Source: Prevotella sp. CAG:1092 (GTDB lineage: Bacteria > Bacteroidota > Bacteroidia > Bacteroidales > Bacteroidaceae). Taken from it: a DNA stretch of 8,738 bases. The DNA lies in assembly GCA_000436915.1 (NCBI GenBank), contig HF994116.1, positions 7,215 through 15,952 on the forward strand, given 5' to 3'. The notes under the pieces were generated by a model. The model was not told the origin of the DNA. It was given only the letters and a program-made list of their open reading frames with translations, and ran no database searches. The position numbers were made by a program, and so were the translations under genes. How positions within the stretch are numbered: position 1 is the first letter of the stretch; each line of letters opens with the position of its first letter. Shown one piece after another: positions 6,202 through 8,738 of this stretch.

Positions 6202-6676
6202 ATTCCTTTGTACTAACGAAGAATAAGTAGTCGCTTAGTCGATTAAGGTAGATAAGGATGGCTGAAGGAAGAGGGGTGATAGCGTTTACTTCCCAAAGTC
6301 GGCGTTCGCATGTGCGAGTTTTTGTGCGTGCCATATGGAGCACAGCGTTTAGCACCGATGAGCCTGGAGTGGCAAAGGAGAAGGAGCTGTCGGAAGCTGA
6401 CATCTCTTGTTCAAATAGCTGAGTGTCAAACTCTATATGGGTGGTATCAATTGTTTTGCCTGCTACTGCCGCCATAATGTCTACGAGGTTGTGCTGGATG
6501 TCGGCAATCTTTATAGATAGTGGTTTGGGTGCTTGCGCTTTGGCAAGACCGAGAATGGCATTTAGCTCGTCGATGGTGCCATTGGTTTCTATTCTTATAT
6601 CTGTCTTTGAAACCCTTGTGCCGTTGGCAAGTGATGTGGTGCCATCGTCGCCTGTTTTAGTGTATAGCTTAGTCAT
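6200..6676 (-). CDS. PduO-type cob(I)alamin adenosyltransferase (corrinoid adenosyltransferase)
   Basis: This cytoplasmic enzyme transfers the 5'-deoxyadenosyl group of ATP to cob(I)alamin to form adenosylcobalamin. PduO/MMAB-family marks are the ATP-binding YTKTGDDGTTSL (5-16), RVSKTDIRIE (21-30), NGTIDELNA (32-40), ARTKTRTCERRL (116-127, giving the RxxxRxxERR basic/acidic helix) and YLNRLSDYLFF (143-153). At 158 residues it is shorter than the usual 180-195, with trimming in the middle and at the C-terminus. Two family motifs differ: the usual AYGTVDEL is TNGTIDEL, and the usual LPGG is ATPGSS (102-107). It may be a divergent subfamily, and activity is inferred. It starts 6 nt after the permease stop, so it is the last operon gene. 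That neighbourhood supports a corrinoid substrate for the transporter. It is unrelated in fold to BtuR/CobA. Confidence 0.88.
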   Translation of the reverse strand: MTKLYTKTGDDGTTSLANGTRVSKTDIRIETNGTIDELNAILGLAKAQAPKPLSIKIADIQHNLVDIMAAVAGKTIDTTHIEFDTQLFEQEMSASDSSFSFATPGSSVLNAVLHMARTKTRTCERRLWEVNAITPLPSAILIYLNRLSDYLFFVSTKE

Positions 6677-6682
6677 ATGGTT

Positions 6683-7693
6683 TTATCTTTTTAGTAAGAC
6701 AACATAGATTATTACCGGAGCTCCTATCAATGGCGTAATAGCATTGAGTGGCAACAGGGTGCCGTTAGGAGGTAGAGTGGTGAGGAAGTTACATAGCAAG
6801 GCTACTATTGCACCACAAAGGATGGTGGATGGTAGCAGCTGGCGATGGTTCTCGGTGTTGGTGACGAGACGTGCGATATGTGGAACTGCCAAGCCGAGGA
6901 ATGCTACTGGACCGCAATAGGCTGTAGAGACTGCTGTGAGCAAGCCTGTGACTATGAGAAGCTGATTTCGCACTCTGCGAATGTTTATGCCTAAGTTTTC
7001 AGCATAGCGGTCGCCAAGCAAAAGGGTGTTTAATGGTTTTATGAGCATCAGCGATGCCAAGATGCCAACCAAGGAGAGGATGGTGAATAGTGGAAGTTGT
7101 TGTAACGACACATCACCAAAATTGCCCATTCCCCACAAAAGATAGTTTCTTACTCCCTCTTCGGATGCAAAATAGTTGAGTAATGTGATGGCGCTCGAAG
7201 CTATGTAGCCTATCATAATACCCACGATTAGGAGCATGGTGTTGGAGCGCACTATCGACGACAATGCCAAGACTATAGCCGTAACGATGCTTGCACCAAC
7301 GAATGCTGCCACAACGATGGATAGTTGGTAGCCTAAGGCTGTGGCACTACCACCTAAGAGCAATGTTACCAAGGCTACGGCAAGGCTTGCACCACTTGTG
7401 ATACCAAAAATGGAAGGACCTGCCAAGGGATTGCGAAAGGCTGTCTGCAAAAGCAATCCCGCAACCGAGAGTGATGCACCACACAGCATAGCGACAATTG
7501 CTTGAGGCAGTCTGCTTTGGAGGATGATAAAGGCAGAGGCATCGTTAGTGGCAGAAAATGAGAATAATATCTCCACAACCTTAGTGGCTGGGATGTCGAG
7601 GCTGCCAAAGAATATGTTTAGTGCAAAAAATGGCACTAACGCAAACACGGCAAGCCATAGCTTTAGGAATGGAGATATCTTTTTAGTCTTCAC
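6683..7693 (-). CDS. btuC: BtuC-like FecCD-family ABC transporter permease (corrinoid uptake)
   Basis: This is an inner-membrane subunit of a type II ABC importer, acting as a homodimer with an ATPase (BtuD) and a binding protein (BtuF). Its 336 residues are mostly hydrophobic, consistent with about ten membrane helices. FecCD hallmarks are RLPQAIVAMLCGASLSVAG (61-79), LLQTAFRNPLAGP (81-93), the coupling-helix region GDRYAENLGI (227-236), GPVAFLGLAVPHIARL (261-276) and LIGAPVIIYVVLL (322-334). The start is GTG at 7693. An in-frame TAA at 7708-7706 excludes anything further upstream, and the next candidate, GTG for V16, would cut into the first helix. The start codon lies in the second unit of a 16-bp tandem repeat, with AAAGG 7 nt before it. 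FecCD permeases also serve siderophores; the adjacent adenosyltransferase and B12-type binding protein favour corrinoids (inference). Confidence 0.9.
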   Translation of the reverse strand: MKTKKISPFLKLWLAVFALVPFFALNIFFGSLDIPATKVVEILFSFSATNDASAFIILQSRLPQAIVAMLCGASLSVAGLLLQTAFRNPLAGPSIFGITSGASLAVALVTLLLGGSATALGYQLSIVVAAFVGASIVTAIVLALSSIVRSNTMLLIVGIMIGYIASSAITLLNYFASEEGVRNYLLWGMGNFGDVSLQQLPLFTILSLVGILASLMLIKPLNTLLLGDRYAENLGINIRRVRNQLLIVTGLLTAVSTAYCGPVAFLGLAVPHIARLVTNTENHRQLLPSTILCGAIVALLCNFLTTLPPNGTLLPLNAITPLIGAPVIIYVVLLKR

Positions 7694-7723
7694 TTTTTTA
7701 CCTTTTTACTTTTTTACCTTTTT
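7692..7723 (-). repeat. Perfect 16-bp tandem duplication at the btuF-btuC junction
   Basis: Plus-strand unit ACTTTTTTACCTTTTT occurs exactly twice, at 7692-7707 and 7708-7723. Read on the minus strand each copy carries AAAAAGGTAAAAAAGT, a Shine-Dalgarno-like AAAGG ahead of a GT(A/G). Only the downstream copy is followed by G, making the GTG start of btuC. The upstream copy begins inside the btuF stop codon (TAA, 7724-7722). Confidence 0.9.
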
Positions 7724-8738
7724 ATTTTTTATAATACCTCAGTCCACCGAGTTTAGCTTCAGGGTGTAGCAGCTGGATAAACTCACGCAGAAGGTAGTCG
7801 GGACGGAAGCATGTTTCTTCGAAATAGAAGGTGGCAGAGGCATTGCATTGGTATATTTCGCCTGTTTGAAAGGCTTTAAGTCCTGCATAGCCATGATATT
7901 CAGAGAGCAACTCTTGGCGTGAGAGAGGATGAGGACCATCATATTTGAATGCCCAGATGTCGCTATTGCCCGCTTTCGACAACACTTGCTCGAAAGGCAA
8001 TGCAAGGCTACCGCTTTGGGTGTCGTTGGCAAAGGCGTAGCCACCATTGGCATCAGCAATGAGTTGCGCTATGGTACTCTTGCCTCCAGGACAATACCAT
8101 GTAGCGCCAGTTTTACGCTCTGTAAGAATAGAACGTCCTTTTTTCATTTTTATTGCCATCGACTTCAATGAATTATATGTGCTATCTACAACATTGAATA
8201 GGCTGTCGGCAGTTTGTTCGCAACCAAATAGCATGCCATATAGCTTCATCCATTCCGCTCTTCCCAATGGCGACTGCTCCATATAGTCGGCAGCCATGAC
8301 CACAGGTATGTTGAGTTGTTGCAACTTTCCTATGCCGCCACTATTCTCGAAAGGACTCATTATCATCACATCGGGATTGAGAGCTATGATGCGCTCTATG
8401 TTGGGTTCCATGCCGTCGCCGCAATCCATTATCGAAGGTAATGCGCCTTTGTAGGTAGGAGAGGTGCGACGCTTGATGTCGGGGATGTTGATATAGTTAA
8501 GGTCGCAAACTCCAGCCACAGCAGCCTGACAACCAAGATATTCCATTAGCTGACAATGCAGGGTGGTGAATATTAGCGCCTTGCGATAAGGCTTATTGTT
8601 GTCAATGCGGAGAGTCTGCAGAGTTTTGCCCTTATGCCAAGGGTCGGCAATGGTGACATCAGTATGGTCTGAGTATCTGACCATGGTGAGCAAGGTGGAA
8701 TATTTCAGACGTATGGTGTCGCCATCAACAGCCACAGG
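7722..8738 (-). CDS. btuF: BtuF-like ABC transporter substrate-binding protein, 5' end outside the window
   Basis: The last 338 codons of a periplasmic, probably lipid-anchored corrinoid-binding protein. The reading frame is open through base 8738, so the GTG at 8735 is an internal valine; signal peptide and true start are missing. Features of this Bacteroidota binding-protein group (PF01497-like fold) are VTIADPWHKGKTLQTLRI (about 28-45), TTLHCQLMEYLG (58-69), VAGVCDLNYI (73-82), DCGDGMEPNIERIIALNPDV (104-123), SPFENSGG (127-134), ADYMEQSPLGRAEWMKLYGM (150-169) and TWYCPGGKSTI (213-223). Residue numbers count from the window edge. In the family this protein delivers substrate to the BtuC dimer. 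Iron-siderophore binding is possible in the same superfamily, but the neighbouring adenosyltransferase favours B12. The btuC start lies 28 nt downstream. Any cobalamin riboswitch would lie outside the window. Confidence 0.87.
   Translation of the reverse strand, partial: PVAVDGDTIRLKYSTLLTMVRYSDHTDVTIADPWHKGKTLQTLRIDNNKPYRKALIFTTLHCQLMEYLGCQAAVAGVCDLNYINIPDIKRRTSPTYKGALPSIMDCGDGMEPNIERIIALNPDVMIMSPFENSGGIGKLQQLNIPVVMAADYMEQSPLGRAEWMKLYGMLFGCEQTADSLFNVVDSTYNSLKSMAIKMKKGRSILTERKTGATWYCPGGKSTIAQLIADANGGYAFANDTQSGSLALPFEQVLSKAGNSDIWAFKYDGPHPLSRQELLSEYHGYAGLKAFQTGEIYQCNASATFYFEETCFRPDYLLREFIQLLHPEAKLGGLRYYKK

Noticed and set aside
8735..8735. GTG at 8735 as the start of btuF
   Set aside because: The frame remains open to the window edge and the protein there is already mature-domain sequence, with no signal peptide. 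The start is outside the window.

Overview
The window looks like a chromosomal segment from the phylum Bacteroidota, most likely Prevotella or a close relative (order Bacteroidales). The evidence is threefold. There are TAnnTTTG-type promoter cores ahead of three genes, and most starts lack a strong Shine-Dalgarno. There is a secreted multidomain protein with a type IX secretion (T9SS)-like C-terminal domain. There is also a DUF4348-like lipoprotein of a kind I know only from this phylum. No tRNA, rRNA, CRISPR array, insertion sequence or prophage signal was seen.

Layout: (1) 1-2135, minus strand, is a tight three-gene run: a DUF4348-like lipoprotein, then murB (peptidoglycan precursor synthesis), then a PhnP-like metallo-beta-lactamase-fold hydrolase that leaves the window at base 1. 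Gaps are 6 and 10 nt, and one promoter at about 2163-2196 probably drives all three. (2) 2136-2305 is a divergent promoter region. (3) 2306-3346, plus strand, is pheS, transcribed alone and closed by a strong hairpin terminator at 3400-3445. (4) 3347-3721 is a 375-nt spacer holding a short degenerate repeat, that terminator, and the promoter and long leader of the next gene. (5) 3722-6145, plus strand, is a large exported protein with three jelly-roll-like modules and two fibronectin-III-like domains. It ends in a T9SS-like sorting domain and its transcript ends at a bidirectional terminator (6171-6201). (6) 8738-6200, minus strand, is a corrinoid operon: a BtuF-like binding protein (5' end outside the window), a BtuC-like permease and a PduO-type cob(I)alamin adenosyltransferase.

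How the genes work together: the last operon couples B12 capture and inner-membrane import to conversion into adenosylcobalamin. The transporter's ATPase (BtuD) is not between or after these genes. murB and pheS are housekeeping genes.

The points most worth a second look are these. In the exported protein each fibronectin-III-like domain appears to be split by an inserted jelly-roll, and this happens twice in tandem. A perfect 16-bp tandem duplication forms the whole btuF-btuC junction and contains the GTG start of btuC. The DUF4348-like protein shows an apparent internal two-fold repeat. The adenosyltransferase is short and has altered motifs. I do not see a clearly new multi-gene system; most of the window is ordinary Bacteroidales chromosome.
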